Origin: Nannocystis pusilla | Lineage (GTDB): Bacteria; Myxococcota_A; Polyangia; Nannocystales; Nannocystaceae | Length of the DNA stretch: 64,000 nt | Reading direction: 5' to 3' | Assembly (NCBI RefSeq): GCF_026626665.1 | Contig: NZ_JAPNKE010000002.1 | Location: 2,915,204-2,979,203 of the forward strand | Shown here: in pieces, positions 49,563-61,566 of the stretch | Layout: each line of letters begins with the position of its first letter | Position numbering within the stretch: the stretch's first letter is position 1 | The notes under the pieces: generated by a model | What the model was told of the DNA's origin: nothing | The model's input: the letters and a program-made list of their open reading frames with translations, nothing else | Databases searched by the model: none | Made by a program: the position numbers and the translations under genes

Positions 49563-50291
49563 CTACGCGAGCGGGGGGAAGCTAGGCGCTTTTGGGCGAC
49601 CCGTCAACCGGCCCGCCGGCGGCCCGCCGGGCCCTGAGAGCCTGGACGACACCGCCGAGACGATGGCGGCCACCACCGCGTCGGCGTCGAGATCGCTGGA
49701 ATCGACGAGAACGGCGTCCGCGGCCCGGGTCATGGGGGCCGTCGCCCGGGATCGGTCGCGTTCGTCCCGCCGGTTCAGGTCGCGCAGGACGTCTGCCAGC
49801 GCGGCGCCCTCGAGCTCGGCCTGGCGGCGAGCGGCGCGGACGGCGTCGCTGGCCGTGAGGAAGAACTTGTGGGCCGCATCGGGGAACACCACCGTCCCGA
49901 GGTCGCGACCTTCCGCCACGCAGCCGTCGCGGCTGAGCCGGCGCTGGATCTCCAGCAGGCTCGCGCGCACCGCCGGCAGCGCCGACACCTGCGACGAGCC
50001 CTCGGAGATCTCCGGCGTCCGGATCGCCTGCGTGACGTCTCGCCCGTCGTAGAGCACCCGCGGGCCGCCGGCTTCGCTGGCGGCCTCGAAGCGGATCGGC
50101 AGGCTCGCGGCCAGCGCCACCAGGCCCGGCTCGTCGCTCCAGGCGATCCCGCGCTCGCGGGCGGCCAGCGCCAGCGTGCGATAGATGGCGCCGGTGTCCA
50201 GCACCGGCAATCCGAAGTGCTGCGCCACGCGGCGCGCGACCGTGCTCTTTCCCGCGCCGGCAGGCCCGTCGATGACGATCAGGAGGCCCAT
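49563..50291 (-). CDS. Cytidylate kinase Cmk
   Basis: Phosphorylates CMP and dCMP with ATP for nucleotide pools. The P-loop GPAGAGKST, the substrate motif LDTGAIYRTLAL, and EGRDLGTVVFPDA with RRQAELEG and RDLNRRDERD are standard. It has 242 residues. Start ATG 50291; the longer upstream frame runs over the divergent lipoprotein gene. It precedes rpsA on the same strand, separated by 96 bp. Confidence 0.96.
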   Translation of the reverse strand: MGLLIVIDGPAGAGKSTVARRVAQHFGLPVLDTGAIYRTLALAARERGIAWSDEPGLVALAASLPIRFEAASEAGGPRVLYDGRDVTQAIRTPEISEGSSQVSALPAVRASLLEIQRRLSRDGCVAEGRDLGTVVFPDAAHKFFLTASDAVRAARRQAELEGAALADVLRDLNRRDERDRSRATAPMTRAADAVLVDSSDLDADAVVAAIVSAVSSRLSGPGGPPAGRLTGRPKAPSFPPLA

Positions 50292-50402
50292 TCGCACGGG
50301 GGGATAGACCAGGCGCGCCGCGCTGACAAGAGTGCTGCGCCTGTCGACGCCCGATCCGCGGGGCCTTGCTGCCGCGAGATTTCTGCGGCTAAGGTCGGGC
50401 CG

Positions 50403-50627
50403 ATGTTCGCCGGACCCGCGCGCCTCGTCGCCCTCGTCCTCGCAGCAGTCGCCCTCCCGGCCGGCTGCGCCACCGTTCGTCCGTCCGAGCGCGAGGTCCT
50501 GAGCCGCCCCGAGATGAACCCCGCCGCCGAAGGCATGGAGGAGAAGTTCCAGTCGCACGTCGAATCGGCGCGCGAAGGCGGGTTCGGCGGCCACGGCGCC
50601 GCAGGTGGCGGATGCGGCTGCGGCTAG
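50403..50627 (+). CDS. Small DUF4266-type lipoprotein
   Basis: A 74-residue lipoprotein. The lipobox is LPAGC-A (Cys about 22). It is followed by VRPSEREVLSRPEMNP and a C-terminus ending GGHGAAGGGCGCG. This Gly/Cys end and the REVLSRPEM block match DUF4266, whose function is unknown. It overlaps the start of the DUF3570 gene by 16 nt, so the two are coupled. It is divergent from cmk across 111 bp. Confidence 0.82.
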   Translation: MFAGPARLVALVLAAVALPAGCATVRPSEREVLSRPEMNPAAEGMEEKFQSHVESAREGGFGGHGAAGGGCGCG

Positions 50628-51760
50628 TCGTTCTCGCCTGCTTCGTCTCGCTCCTCGTCGCCCGCGACCTCGCGGCCGAGGATCGCGTCACCGTGCGCGG
50701 CAACTACTACCGCGAGACCTCGACCCGGGTGCTCGCGCCGGTCGTCTACGTCGAGAAGGACCTCCCCGACGAGCGCTTCACGATCGGCGCCGAGTACCTG
50801 CTCGACGCCGTCACCTCGGCCTCGATCGGCGCCGGCGCGGCGGCCGTCACCGGCGGCGACTTCCTCTTCACCGAGTTCCGCCACGAGGGCACCTTGCGGG
50901 CCTCGGCGCGGCTCAAGGAGTGGTCGTTCGGCGGCTTCTTCCGCTACTCGACCGAGAGCGACTGGGTCTCGCGCAGCTTCGGCCTGGGCGGCGCCCGCGA
51001 CGTCTTTGGCCGCGCCGGCACCGTCAGCCTGCAGTACATGGCCAACCTCGACTCCGTGCTGCAGCTGTACGGCGGGCGCGCGATCCCCTGGACCGGCGGC
51101 CGGATGAACCTCGAAGAGATGTCCCCGGAGACAGGTGGCCGACCGTCCAACCTCTTGCAGGTCCACTACCTCGGCCTCGGGTACACCCACGCCCTCACTC
51201 GCCGGCTGCTCGGCGGCGTGCTGGCCGAGGGCATCGTCTCCAAGGGTCCGCAGGACAACCCGTACCGCAAGGTCCGCGACGGCCTCGACGAGTCGCACCC
51301 GCGTCTGCGCCGGCGCGTCGCCCTGAGCGGCTTCCTGCGCTACGCCGTGCCCAAGACCCCGCTCGTGCTCGAGGGCCGCTACCGCTTCTACGCCGACGAC
51401 TGGGCCATCCTCGCCCACGCCCCCGAGGTCCGGGCCCACGTCCGCTTCTTGCGGCGCGTCATCCTGCGCCTGCGCTACCGCTTCTACACCCAGACCGGCG
51501 CCTACTTCTGGCGCGCCGACGGCAACTACGGCAGCGACACCATCTATCGCACCGCCGACCCGAAGATGACCAAGTTCCACTCGCACACGCCCGGCGTCGA
51601 GATGACCGTCGAGCTCGACGGCCTGGCCAAGGTGCGCGGCCTCCACTGGCTCAAGGGCGCGTGGGTGCAGGCCACTTACAACCACGTCTTCTACTCGGAA
51701 GGCTACCGCTTCGGGCCCTACGCCCGCCTCGGCAGCCTCGCCTTCTCGGTCCCGTTCTGA
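50612..51760 (+). CDS. DUF3570 outer-membrane beta-barrel-like protein
   Basis: A 382-residue protein with an N-terminal signal peptide (cleavage near LAAED) and a series of amphipathic strands ending in Phe (FSVPF), typical of outer-membrane barrels. Blocks such as VRGNYYRETSTRVLAPVV, YRFYADDWAILAHAPEVR and RYRFYTQTGAYFWR match DUF3570. The pair DUF4266-DUF3570 often neighbours genes for FMN transfer or thioredoxin-like proteins, which are not present here. The repeat family contributes an EMSPETGGR loop near 51119. Function unknown. Confidence 0.82.
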   Translation: MRLRLVVLACFVSLLVARDLAAEDRVTVRGNYYRETSTRVLAPVVYVEKDLPDERFTIGAEYLLDAVTSASIGAGAAAVTGGDFLFTEFRHEGTLRASARLKEWSFGGFFRYSTESDWVSRSFGLGGARDVFGRAGTVSLQYMANLDSVLQLYGGRAIPWTGGRMNLEEMSPETGGRPSNLLQVHYLGLGYTHALTRRLLGGVLAEGIVSKGPQDNPYRKVRDGLDESHPRLRRRVALSGFLRYAVPKTPLVLEGRYRFYADDWAILAHAPEVRAHVRFLRRVILRLRYRFYTQTGAYFWRADGNYGSDTIYRTADPKMTKFHSHTPGVEMTVELDGLAKVRGLHWLKGAWVQATYNHVFYSEGYRFGPYARLGSLAFSVPF

Positions 51761-51830
51761 CGCCCGTGCCCGCGCCGCGAGCCCTCGTATAAGAGGATGC
51801 CGCGAGCCGAGGTCCGGGCGCGGCCGGCTG

Positions 51831-52498
51831 CTACGACGACGACGGCTTCTCGAGCTGCTTGAACCCGAGATAGAAGTCGACGTGTTCCATGTCGGTGCGG
51901 GCCATCCGCTGCTGCAGCGCCTCGACGTTGCGCGGCGGCGGGATGATGACCTTGTCGCCCGGGCGCCAGTTCGCGGGCGTCGCCACCGAGTGCTTGGCCG
52001 AGGTCTGCAGGCTGTCGAGCAGGCGGATCACCTCGTCGATGTTGCGGCCGTTCGTCAGCGGGTAATAGACGAGCGCCTGCACCTTGCGGTCGGGGTTGAC
52101 GAAGAACACCGCGCGGACCGTGGCGGTGCTGCTCGCCTCGGGGTGCAGCATGCCGAACTTCTGCGCCACCTTCATGTCGATGTCGGCGATCAGCGGGTAC
52201 GGGATCTCGACCCCGAGCCGCTCCTTGATGTTCTGCAGCCACGCCATGTGGCTGTGGATCGAGTCGATCGACAGACCGATGAGCTTGGCGTCGCGCCCGG
52301 CGAACTCGTCGTTCTTCCGCGCGAACTCGGCGAGCTCGGTGGTGCACACCGGCGTGAAGTCGGCCGGGTGCGAGAACAGCACCACCCACTTGCCGCCTTG
52401 CCACTCCGAGAACTTGATGCGCCCTGCGTCGTCTCGGCCACGAAATCGGGGGCCACTTCGCCGATGCGAGGGATCGCGCCAGAAACCGCTTCAGACAT
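51831..52498 (-). CDS. 1-Cys peroxiredoxin (Prx6 type, frameshifted)
   Basis: Reduces hydroperoxides using a single peroxidatic Cys. The catalytic block is FSHPADFTPVCTTEL, and the C-terminus (RAVFFVNPDRKVQALVYYPLTNGRNIDEVIRLLDSLQ, ATPANWRPGDKVIIPPP) defines the Prx6/1-Cys group. The N-terminal 26 residues from ATG 52498 (AAGGAG upstream) lie in another frame; a missing base near 52425 explains it, restoring QGRIKFSEWQGGKWVVLFSHP. The joined length is 222, as expected. Cytosolic. Confidence 0.9.
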
Positions 52499-52858
52499 GG
52501 AACTCTCCTTGCGCCGCCCGCCACGGGCCGCCTGCGGCGCGCGCGAACTATCGCCGACGCCGCCGCGAGCCAAAACCGACCGCGCCGCTGCACCACCGTT
52601 CGCGCGGCCGCCTGCGAGGACCGACCTCGTCCGCCACCGCCCGCGGCGCGCCGGCTCCGCCGCCCGCACGACATGTCTCTCGGGACATCCGCCGCGCGCA
52701 CGGACCCGCGCCGCGCGGTCGCGACAGCGTCCGCGCGCGCCCGATCGAACGTTGACACCCCCGCCTCGCCGCGGAAGAACGTGGGTCGGCGCGGACACCT
52801 CGCCCGCGCCGCGAGACCCGAGCGTCTCGCCCAGAGCGACTCGCCCACGGAGGCCGGG
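52499..52858. other. Divergent gap, 360 bp
   Basis: The region separates the peroxiredoxin and the repeat-built gene, and should carry both promoters. Two CATG-type cores lie 14 bp apart at 52672 and 52686. It is very GC-rich. Nothing else is recognised. Confidence 0.5.
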
Positions 52859-53686
52859 ATGCACGACGACGAGCTGGAGACGATGGACCCCCTCGAGGCA
52901 CCCGGTGCCCCCCACCCGGCCGCGGCGACCCCAGCAAGCGGGCCGCCGACCCCTCCTCCGACCTGCAGCCCAGGAAGCAACGGCCACCCGGCCCGGCTCC
53001 GAATCTGCCCCCAGGGACATGTGGCGGGCCACCTCCTCCGAACCTGCCCCTTCGGACACCTCTCTTCCACACGCAGAGCATGCCCCTTCGGACCGCCCGA
53101 TGACCTCGGGCGCCGAACATGCACCTTCGAACACCTCTTCGATCCTGGTCTCGGAGCCTGTCCCTTCGGACAACCCACAACCCCTCGCTCCGATCCTGTC
53201 CCTTCGCACAACCCGCGACCCTCTCGCTCCGAGCCTGTCCCTTCGCACAACCCGCGACCCTCTCGCTCCGAGCCTGTCCCTTCGGACACCTCTCCGCTCC
53301 CGACCTCGGAGCCTGCCCCTTCGCACAACCCGCGACATTCTCGCTCGGTTCCTGTTCCTTCGGACATCCCGCAACCACCTCGCTCCGAGCCTGTCCCTTC
53401 GCACACTTCTCCGCTCCCAACCTCGGCTCCTGCCCCTTCGGCCATCCCATTTTCCTCAGGCTCCGAGCCTGCCCCTGCGGGCGTCGCAGCATCACCTGAC
53501 CCTTCGGACAGCCTCGACGAGACGCGCGAAGCCCTGCTCGCCGCCTATCGCGCCCTGCTCGACCGGATCCGCGACCTCGCGCCGGGCGAGCGCAGCGATC
53601 GCGTGGCGCAGCTGGCCGAGGCCGCCGCCGCGCTCGTCGAGGGAGAGTTCGCGCGGCGCCTCGTGTTCGACTCCCGTCGCGGGTGA
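52859..53686 (+). CDS. Repeat-built protein of unknown function
   Basis: A frame of 275 residues starting at ATG 52859, with GGAGG 5 nt upstream. The N-terminal part is Pro/Ala/Thr-rich. From residue 45 to 215 it consists of repeat-derived peptides: CPFGH/CPFGQ-type turns, then a 13-residue period (SEPVPSHNPRPSR). The last 60 residues form a helical domain (REALLAAYRALLDRIRDL, SDRVAQLAEAAAALVEGEFARRLVF) of ordinary composition. It has no signal peptide. Antisense frames are also open, but the ribosome-binding site and normal tail favour this one. It may be a linker-like or low-complexity protein. Confidence 0.55.
   Translation: MHDDELETMDPLEAPGAPHPAAATPASGPPTPPPTCSPGSNGHPARLRICPQGHVAGHLLRTCPFGHLSSTRRACPFGPPDDLGRRTCTFEHLFDPGLGACPFGQPTTPRSDPVPSHNPRPSRSEPVPSHNPRPSRSEPVPSDTSPLPTSEPAPSHNPRHSRSVPVPSDIPQPPRSEPVPSHTSPLPTSAPAPSAIPFSSGSEPAPAGVAASPDPSDSLDETREALLAAYRALLDRIRDLAPGERSDRVAQLAEAAAALVEGEFARRLVFDSRRG
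53157..53506. repeat. 39-bp tandem repeats in a coding region
   Basis: Unit starts are at 53157, 53195, 53234, 53273, 53312, 53351, 53390, 53429 and 53468. After the first 38-bp step all steps are 39 bp. Each begins CCTGTCCCTTCG or close to it, which is half of the hairpin family. Since 39 is a multiple of 3, the frame stays open. Confidence 0.88.
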
Positions 53687-53734
53687 ACCCGCCTCACCGC
53701 GCGAGCATCCGAGGACGAGACGCGCGCTCCCGCC

Positions 53735-54646
53735 TCACGTGCGCGGGATGTCGGGCTCGACGAAGCACCACTTCACCTCGGGGCAGCGACCGCGCAGGCG
53801 CGTCTCGAACTCGTTGATCGTCCCGGCCACCTGCTCGACCGTCATCCCTTCGGCGAAGCCGAGCTTGACGGCGACCAGCACCTCGCCGGGCCCCTGCTGC
53901 ACCGTGATGAGCCGCAGCACCCGCGTGATCTTCGGGTCCTCGACCGCCAGCGCCGCGGCGGCCGCCGCGATCTCGGGGTCGGCGGCCTCGCCGACCAGCA
54001 GCGACTTCACCTCGACGGCGAGGAACACCGCCACGCCGATCAGCACCACGCCGATCGCCAGCGTGCCGATCGCGTCCCAGCGCGCATCGCCGGTCACGCT
54101 CGCCATCAGCAGGGCCAGCAGCGCGAAGATGAGTCCGAGGCAGGCCGCCGCGTTCTCGCCGAACACCACCACCAGGTCCGAGTCCTTGCTGTCGCGCAGG
54201 TACTGGAAGAACGGCTTGCCGCGGCGGCGCTTGTTCATCTCGCCGATGTTCTTCAGCGTCGCCCAGCCCTCGATCGCCAGCGACAGCGCCAGCACCGCCA
54301 GGGCGACCTCCACGCTCTCCACCTCGCCGGCCTCTTCGAGCTTGTGGATGCCCTCGTACAGCGAGAACACCCCGCCGCCCGAGAACAGCAGCAGCGCCAC
54401 CATGAACGACCAGAAGTAGAGCGACCGACCGTGCCCGAGCGGGTGCCTCTCGGTCGGCGGCCGTCGACTCGTGCGCACGCCCAGCAGCAGCAGCAGCTGG
54501 TTCCCGCAGTCGGCGAACGAGTGCAGCGTCTCGGCGAGCATGGCGCCCGAACCCGTGATGACCGCCGCCACGCCCTTCGCCACCGCGATGAGCAAGTTGG
54601 CGACGAGCGACTGGATGATGTGCGCGGTCGAGTGGTCCCCTGCCAT
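53735..54646 (-). CDS. Cation diffusion facilitator transporter
   Basis: A six-helix metal efflux transporter of 303 residues. Helix 2 has the HSFAD metal site and helix 5 an ENAAACLG stretch, close to the EDxAAxxG pattern of the ZnT9/SLC30A9-type branch rather than HxxxD of YiiP. The HPLGHGR cytosolic loop and a C-terminal ferredoxin-like domain (ITVQQGPGEVLVAVKLGF) fit the family. Zn or Mn export is likely, but the ion cannot be read. Start ATG 54646. No metal regulator is nearby. Confidence 0.88.
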   Translation of the reverse strand: MAGDHSTAHIIQSLVANLLIAVAKGVAAVITGSGAMLAETLHSFADCGNQLLLLLGVRTSRRPPTERHPLGHGRSLYFWSFMVALLLFSGGGVFSLYEGIHKLEEAGEVESVEVALAVLALSLAIEGWATLKNIGEMNKRRRGKPFFQYLRDSKDSDLVVVFGENAAACLGLIFALLALLMASVTGDARWDAIGTLAIGVVLIGVAVFLAVEVKSLLVGEAADPEIAAAAAALAVEDPKITRVLRLITVQQGPGEVLVAVKLGFAEGMTVEQVAGTINEFETRLRGRCPEVKWCFVEPDIPRT

Positions 54647-54798
54647 CGGCCGCAGGTTTTACCACGCGTCCGCGCGCGCTTTTGACATGTCCCTTCGGAC
54701 AGCTCGACGCGCGAGCACATCCGCGCTGCGCACTCGCGCGCAGGTGCGCCGATCCGCGCCGTTCGGTTCCGAGCGTAATGCAGAACACACAAATTTCT

Positions 54799-54828
54799 TT
54801 GATTCTGATTGGATGTTCAGTAACTTTG
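54799..54828 (+). promoter_or_regulatory. Candidate LexA-type operator/promoter for imuA
   Basis: An AT-rich stretch contains CT-N8-GTTCAG (54805-54820), the spacing and core of the Myxococcus LexA box as I recall it (CTRHAMRYBYGTTCAGS). Only about half of the internal positions match. A TTGATT hexamer at 54799 could be a -35 element. The site lies directly before a mutagenesis cassette, which is SOS-controlled in other bacteria. Confidence 0.5.
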
Positions 54829-54832
54829 TCGC

Positions 54833-55583
54833 ATGACGGTCGTGGCGCTGAGGGGGTTGAAGAGGAGGAGAGGACGGGTGACGAGCTGGCCGAAGGGACA
54901 GCTTCCGAAGCGACCGAGAGCGTCGCCTCTCCCGCCTCCTTCGTCACCCTGGCCGCGCCCGGCAAGCTGATCGAGGTCTCGGGCGGGGCCGCCGGCGCTC
55001 GCCTCACCACCGCCGTCGCGCTCGTCCGTCAGGCCCAGCTCGAGGGCGAAACCACCGTGTGGATTCAGCCGGCAGGTGGCCCGCTGTTCCCGCCCGACCT
55101 GGCCGACTCCGGCGTCGACCTCGACGCCCTGATCGTCATCCACATCCCCGAAGATCGCGGTCCCGCCGGCATCGCCCGCGCCGCCGAGCTGCTGCTGCGC
55201 TCGGGCGGCTACGGCCTGTGCGTCCTCGACCTCAGCGCCCCGCCGCCGCCGCGCGCGGACGCGAGCGACAAGCTCCCCCCGGAGATCGATCTGTCCCCGA
55301 GGGCATGCCCGTTCGGACCTGTCCTCGCGGCCTGCACGGCAGCGCCTGGCAGGCTCGCCTGGCCGGTCTCGCGCGCGTGCACGGCTGCCGCGTCGTCCTC
55401 CTGACCCGCCGCTCGGCCCAGCGCGACTCCCTGGGCCCGATGGTCGGCCTGCGTCTCCAGCCCCGTCGCGAGCGCCGCGGCGCCGGCCTGTTCGCCGTCC
55501 GCCCCGACATCCTCAAGCACAAGGGCGCCGCCCCGCGCCAGACCGCCAGCGAGCTCCGCCGCGGCCCCTGGGGCCTGGCCTGA
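54833..55583 (+). CDS. ImuA-type RecA-like mutasome protein (frameshifted)
   Basis: ImuA cooperates with ImuB and DnaE2 in damage-induced mutagenesis. The core (LIEVSGGAAGARLTTAVALV, TVWIQPAGG, PDLADSGVDLDALIVIHIPE, AAELLLRSGGYGLCVLDLS) is RecA-like, with the Walker motif degenerate (GGAAGARLT). The C-terminus (GPMVGLRLQPRRE, ASELRRGPWGLA) is typical of the group. Two problems remain: the frame breaks near 55320 inside a hairpin repeat, and ATG 54833 is out of frame with the core, so the start is tentative (TTG 54826 is in frame). The product would be about 250 residues. Confidence 0.7.
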
Positions 55584-55619
55584 CAGTCGAGCGCGCGACG
55601 AGCCTCCTCGTCGCGCGCC

Positions 55620-56075
55620 TTCGCTCGCCTCGCATCACCGCCGTCGCTCGCGCTTCGCAGCATCGCTTCGCGCCTCGCTCGCTCCCTTCGCCTCGCATTA
55701 CCGCCGTCGCCCGCGCTCCGCGACGTCGCTTCGCTCGTTCCCTTCGCCTCGCATCACCGCCTTCGCCCGCGCTCCCTTCGCCTCGCATCACCGCCGTCGC
55801 TCCCGCTTCGCAGCGTCGCTTTCGCGCCTCGCTCTCTGCGCCTCGCATCACCGCCTCCGCTCGCGCTTCGCAACGCCGCTTCGCGCCTCGCTCGCTCCCT
55901 TCGCCTCGCATCACCGCCTCCGCTCGCGCTTCGCAACGCCGCTTCGCGCCTCGCTCGCTCCTTCGCCTCGCATCACCGCCTCCGCTCGCGCTTCGCAACG
56001 CCGCTTCGCGCCTCGCTCGCTCCTTCGCCTCGCATCACCGCCTCCGCTCGCGCTCGCCGGCGCCGCCTCGCATCC
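55620..56075. repeat. 62-63 bp tandem repeats between imuA and imuB
   Basis: A degenerate tandem array rich in CGCCTCGCATCACCGCC and CGCTTCGCAACGCCGC. The best copies start at 55900, 55962 and 56024, exactly 62 bp apart, with a similar one 63 bp earlier. About seven copies span the region. The gap of about 536 bp (55584-56119) has no gene I can support. Antisense open frames are composition artefacts. Confidence 0.85.
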
Positions 56076-56119
56076 CTCCGCATCACTGCGTTCGCTTCGC
56101 CGGCCTCGCCGTCCCTCTC

Positions 56120-57750
56120 ATGGCTCGTCCGTCTCAGCCCGCGCTCTTCCTCGGCGCTCCGCCTGCGAGCGCCGGGATCGCGCGCGCTCCGGCGCATGTC
56201 CCCGAGGACAGCTCGTCTCCGCCCGCGCCCTCGCGCCTCGCCTGCGCCCACCTGCCCGCCTTCCCGCTGCAGGTCCTGCTGCGCCGGCGGCCCGAGCTGC
56301 GCGGCGCCCCCGTCGCCGTGCTCCGCCGCGAGGGTCCGCAGGCCGAGGTCCTGTGGGCCAGCCAGGCCGCGCGACGCCGCGGCGTCGCCCGCGGCATGCG
56401 CTGCGCCGCCGCGCGCGGCCTCGTGCCCGACCTCCACGCCGAACCTGTCCCCGAGGACATCCTCGACGAGTCCGCCGACGAGCTGCTGCGGACCCTGCTG
56501 CGCCGCTCTCCGCGGGTCGAGCCGTGCCTCGATCCGCGCGGCGCCTTCTGGCTCGATCCGACCGGCCTCGAGCGGCTGCAGGGCGATCTCCCGACCTGGG
56601 CCGGCGGCCTCCGCCGCGACCTCGAGGCGCTCGGTTACACCGCCGGCGTCGCCGTCGGCTTCACCCGCTTCCACACCCTCGCGCTGGCCCGCCTCGGCTC
56701 GCTGACCGCCCCGCTCGTGCTCGCCAGCCCGGCCGAGGAGACCGCCCGCGTCGGCGCGGTCCCGCTCGCCGCGCTCGACCTCTCACCTGTCCTTCAGGAC
56801 ACCCTCGAGAAGCTCGGGATCTCCACCCTCGGCGGCTTCCTCGCCCTGCCCGCGGCCGACGTGCGGACCCGCCTCGGCAGCGCCGCCGCCGCCCTCCACG
56901 CCCGCGCCTCCGGCCGCGAGCACGCCCCGCTGCGCCCGGCCCAGCCCGACGATCCGCCCGAGGTCGCGCTCGAGATCGACCCCCCGACGACGACCGCGAG
57001 CGCCTGCTGTTCGCGCTCAAGGAGCCGATCGCCTGTCTCTTGCGTCAGGTCTGCAGCGGCGGCGACGCCCTCGTCGAGCTCCGCCTCACCCTCGAGCTCG
57101 ACCACGAGGACCCGGTCGTCACCGTCGTCGAGCCGGCCGCCCCGCTGCAGGCCGAGCCCGACGATCTGCTGCAGCTGCTCGACCTCCTGCGCCTGCGCCT
57201 CGACGGCCTCACCCTCGCCGCCCCGGTCCAGCGGGTCGTCCTCGTCGGCCTCGGCGCCCGCGCCCGCGCCGAGCAGTTGGCCCTCCTGCGCGGCCGCGGT
57301 CGCGATCTCGCCGCCGCCGCCCGGGCCCTCGCCCGCGTCCGCGCCGCCTTCGGCGAGCAGGCCGTCACCCGCGCCACCCTCCGCTCCGCCCACCTCCCCG
57401 AGGCCAGCTTCGCCTGGGAGCCCGTGTCCGAAGTGACATGTCCGATCGTGCATGACCTTCCGGCCAACCACCACGAGGCCCTGGCCGCCCCGCCGCTGTG
57501 CCGGCGCCTGCTCCCGCGCCCCGTGCCGCTGCCGCGCCGCGACGAGGCCGACGAGCACTGGCTGGCCGCCAGCGGCCTGGTCCGCGGCCCCGTCGTGCGC
57601 ATGGCCGGGCCGTACCGGATCAGCGGCGGCTGGTGGGCCCGCGAGGTCGAGCGCGACTACTACTTCGCCGAGACCGCCCACGGCGACATCGCCTGGCTGT
57701 TCTACGACCGCCCGCGCGACCGCTGGTACATCCACGGGATCCTCGACTGA
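56120..57750 (+). CDS. ImuB, Y-family DNA polymerase-like protein (frameshifted)
   Basis: ImuB is a catalytically weak or inactive Y-family paralog that tethers ImuA and DnaE2 to the sliding clamp. The N-terminus LACAHLPAFPLQVLLRRRPEL, middle GVAVGFTRFHTLALARLGS and HhH region ISTLGGFLALPAADVRTRLG fit DinP proteins. The C-terminal block (GPVVRMAGPYRISGGWWAREVERDYYF, RDRWYIHGILD) is diagnostic for ImuB. The Y-family catalytic acidic residues are not evident. The frame breaks in a run of six C near 56984; one more C restores it. Repeat-family units appear at 56196, 56448 and 56787 in frame. Length about 543. Confidence 0.88.
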
Positions 57751-57761
57751 GAGGCGGAGCG

Positions 57762-61019
<3,258 letters not shown>

Positions 61020-61030
61020 GGTGTACTTTC

Positions 61031-61093
61031 AGACATGTCCTCATGGACATTCCCTGAAGTACATGCCTATCCGAGCATGCCCTGAAGGACATC
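61031..61093. repeat. 14-bp phased CATG array after dnaE2
   Basis: Cores at 61034, 61048, 61062, 61076 and 61090 (CATG, CATT, CATG, CATG, CATC) are exactly 14 bp apart. The array starts 11 nt after the dnaE2 stop and lies between converging genes. Confidence 0.82.
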
Positions 61094-61164
61094 CATACCC
61101 CGTCCGCTCGCGAACGCGGCCGCCGGGGCGAACCCCGACGGCCGCACCTCACCCTCGGCTCAGC

Positions 61165-61551
61165 TCAGAGCTGGACCGGCGGGTTGGCCTTGAACGTGTA
61201 CTTGTACGAGGCGACGCCCTCGCGGCGGTCGACCGGGTCGAGCACCAGGCCGTCGACGGCGCGGACGATGCACTGCTGCAGCGACTCGGGGGCCTGCGTG
61301 CCGGCGGGGTCGACGGCGACGTCGTACAGCCGGCCGGTCTTCTTCTCGACCTTGAAGCGGACCAGGACCTCGCCGCTGACGTTCTGGTCGTCGACGAGGG
61401 CCTGGTCGTAGCAGGCCTTGACCTGGCTGTTCTTGGTCTCGAGCAGCGAGCGCGTGTCGGCGCGGTAGGTCTCGGCGTCGCGCTTGACGCCGGAGCAGGC
61501 GGTCGCCATCGCGGCGACGAACAGGGAGCAGAGGATCGTGGAAGTGCGCAT
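61165..61551 (-). CDS. AgmX/PglI C-terminal domain lipoprotein
   Basis: A 128-residue lipoprotein with lipobox ATAC-S (Cys about 19). The mature protein has the pattern of the AgmX/PglI C-terminal (TonB-like) domain common in Myxococcota: QVKACYDQALVDDQNVSGEVLVRFKVEKKTG-type strands, LQQCIVRAVDGLVLDP and YKYTFKANPPV. Two Cys (ACYDQ, QQC) could form a disulfide. The gene follows the OmpA lipoprotein 15 bp downstream. It is likely periplasmic, linking an envelope complex; AgmX itself belongs to gliding motility in Myxococcus, but function here is open. Confidence 0.78.
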   Translation of the reverse strand: MRTSTILCSLFVAAMATACSGVKRDAETYRADTRSLLETKNSQVKACYDQALVDDQNVSGEVLVRFKVEKKTGRLYDVAVDPAGTQAPESLQQCIVRAVDGLVLDPVDRREGVASYKYTFKANPPVQL

Positions 61552-61566
61552 GGTCGTGGCTCCCTT

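Noticed and set aside
51718..53445. Minus-strand frames over the repeat-built protein, with CEGTGSER-like repeats
   Set aside because: They are the antisense of the 39-bp repeat and overlap the peroxiredoxin gene; no start signal or domain.
55513..55998. Minus-strand frame with repeated SASGGGDARR
   Set aside because: It is the translation of the 62-bp tandem repeat, with no support beyond being open.
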